The position numbers were made by a program, and so were the translations under genes. From the NCBI GenBank assembly GCA_964458555.1, contig CAYWJH010000001.1, positions 62,001 through 126,000 on the forward strand: a stretch of DNA of 64,000 nt. The letters run 5' to 3'. The DNA is from SLST01 sp964458555. Its GTDB lineage: Bacteria > Spirochaetota > Spirochaetia > DSM-27196 > SLST01. The notes beneath the pieces are model-generated. The model saw only the letters and a list, made by a program, of their open reading frames with translations. It did not search any database and was not told the DNA's origin. This document shows, one piece after another, positions 63,184-64,000 of this stretch. Positions within the stretch are counted from its first letter, which is position 1, and every line of letters starts with the position of its first letter.

Positions 63184-63690
63184 CTACCCATCTTGAGACG
63201 TCGCAGAGGGAGATCCGGTTGCAGGCGAGACGACGAGTCCGGCGAAGGCGTTCTGCCGCGCCGCTTCGTACGCGCCGACCGCCACGGCGTTGCTGAGGTT
63301 CAGACACCGGGCTTCGGCGACCGTGGGAATGCGCACGACTGGTCCGCGGTGCCCGTCCACGAGATGGTCGGGCAGGCCGGTCGTCTCGCGTCCGAACACC
63401 AGGTAGGCATCCGGATCGTAGTCCACGTCGGTGTAGGCGAGCGAAGACCGGCTCGTATAGAGGACGACCTGCTCGTCCGGGGCAAGCGAGTCGAGAAAGC
63501 TTGCGAGCGACGCGTGCTCGTGAACCTCTACGAGATGCCAGTAGTCGAGCCCGGCGCGGCGCACCGCGCGTTCGTCCACCGAGAAGCCCAGTGGATGGAC
63601 GAGGTGAAGGTCCGCCCCGAGCGCCGCGCACGTCCGTGCGACGTTGCCGGTGTTCTGCGGAATCTCCGGCTCTACGAGAACGATGTGCAC
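63184..63690 (-). CDS. trmL: tRNA (cytidine/uridine-34 2'-O)-methyltransferase
   Basis: 168 residues of the SPOUT superfamily. VHIVLVEPEIPQNTGNVARTCAALG at the N-terminus, FGRETTGLP, and RIPTVAEARCLNLSNAVAVGAYEAARQ (knot region, with the SLNLS-like RCLNLSN) identify TrmL. It methylates the wobble base of tRNA-Leu isoacceptors. GTG start 63690 is 4 bases after the stop of the upstream small gene. Nine bases before the Spy-like gene. Confidence 0.93.
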   Translation of the reverse strand: MHIVLVEPEIPQNTGNVARTCAALGADLHLVHPLGFSVDERAVRRAGLDYWHLVEVHEHASLASFLDSLAPDEQVVLYTSRSSLAYTDVDYDPDAYLVFGRETTGLPDHLVDGHRGPVVRIPTVAEARCLNLSNAVAVGAYEAARQNAFAGLVVSPATGSPSATSQDG

Positions 63691-63694
63691 CGGC

Positions 63695-63937
63695 TTACCC
63701 GTCGTTTGAAACGCCTTCGTCCGATGCCGCCGTGATCGCCGCTGTCCGGATGGCAGCCGCACGGATAGCAGCCGCGATATCGCGCCCTTCGAGCGTGGCG
63801 TCTCGAATGGTTCGGGCGTCCACGACGACCTGATCACCGGGCGAACCCTGCGACTCGATCAGCTCGGCCGTGGTGAGGATCCGTGTGAACAGATTGTTGA
63901 GGTCGTGGACGAGTGGGCGAATCTCGTCGTCGCTCAT
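63695..63937 (-). CDS. Small protein with histidine-kinase-like H-box
   Basis: 80 residues. HDLNNLFTRILTTAELI (about 11-27) closely resembles the H-box of the NNLL-type histidine kinases, including the phospho-accepting histidine, but no ATP-binding domain follows; the C-terminus is Ala-rich and helical. It may be a stand-alone phosphotransfer helix pair. GGGAG precedes ATG 63937. Confidence 0.6.
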   Translation of the reverse strand: MSDDEIRPLVHDLNNLFTRILTTAELIESQGSPGDQVVVDARTIRDATLEGRDIAAAIRAAAIRTAAITAASDEGVSNDG

Positions 63938-63953
63938 GGCACTCCCGCCGGAG

Positions 63954-64000
63954 TCACTGCACTGCCTGGAGAGCTCCTTCGTAGTGTGGCTCCTGGCCGA
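63954..64000 (-). CDS. 3' end of an unknown gene (5' part outside window)
   Basis: Open frame entering from the right edge and ending at a TGA, with C-terminal residues GQEPHYEGALQAVQ. Too short to identify. A second frame is also open here and would stop inside the ATG at 63937, so the reading frame is uncertain. Confidence 0.3.
   Translation of the reverse strand, partial: GQEPHYEGALQAVQ

Overview
The window is 64 kb of GC-rich, gene-dense bacterial chromosome with 63 protein-coding genes or fragments. It has no rRNA, tRNA, insertion sequence, prophage or CRISPR array that I can see. The gene mix fits a free-living spirochaete-like bacterium: spirochaete-type hypothetical proteins, a ComFB-like protein, a SufCBD operon, OmpA-type and lipoprotein envelope genes, GGDEF and nucleotide-cyclase signalling, an alpha-mannosidase, and signs of branched-chain starter synthesis. 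This is an inference from protein character. No marker gene proves the taxonomy.

Layout. 1-3.8 kb: 3' end of phosphofructokinase, a Lon-N-domain protein, a ComFB-like/membrane operon and small unknowns. 3.9-7.4 kb: sodium:solute symporter with a small partner, then an HPt-receiver-GGDEF protein. 7.4-12.4 kb: unknowns, a zincin-like lipoprotein, an Rrf2 regulator and RecQ. 12.5-15.8 kb: sulfatase and a phosphatase/fructosamine-kinase pair that looks like protein deglycation. 15.9-18.8 kb: UbiB-like kinase, SixA, quinone reductase. 18.9-23.1 kb: Suf operon (DUF59-sufC-sufB-sufD-Rieske). 23.1-25.5 kb: methyltransferase, threonylcarbamoyl-AMP synthase, DksA-like protein. 25.6-30.8 kb: five-gene operon FNR-miaB-mtaB-unknown-SPL-like radical SAM, divergent from lipA. 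31.8-36 kb: GH38 mannosidase and a LamG protein. 36-45 kb: thpR/ligA divergent pair, a cyclase-like protein, two FAD oxidoreductases, a large unknown. 45-53 kb: aldo/keto reductase, lgt, plsC-like, phosphoesterase, hydroxyacid dehydrogenase, OmpA-like and adhesin-like envelope proteins. 53-60.5 kb: SDR, a candidate small RNA, the four-module fusion E1alpha-E1beta-lipoyl-KASIII, and divergent aconitase. 60.5-64 kb: NeuB-family synthase and an ECF sigma/anti-sigma/Spy-like operon with trmL.

The most notable object is the 1127-residue fusion at 54250-57633. It joins both halves of a 2-oxoacid dehydrogenase E1, one lipoyl domain and an intact ketoacyl-ACP synthase III, as if decarboxylation of a 2-oxoacid were wired directly to fatty-acid initiation. 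It is divergent from aconitase across a perfect 15-bp palindrome, and lipA lies elsewhere in the window. The second theme is iron-sulfur/radical SAM biology: Suf assembly, LipA, MiaB, MtaB and an SPL-family enzyme that lacks the usual catalytic cysteine, with a ferredoxin/flavodoxin-type reductase heading the operon. The third is promoter architecture: at many genes a -10 hexamer ends about 6 nt before the start codon, as expected for leaderless mRNAs, and two divergent pairs share overlapping -10 boxes.
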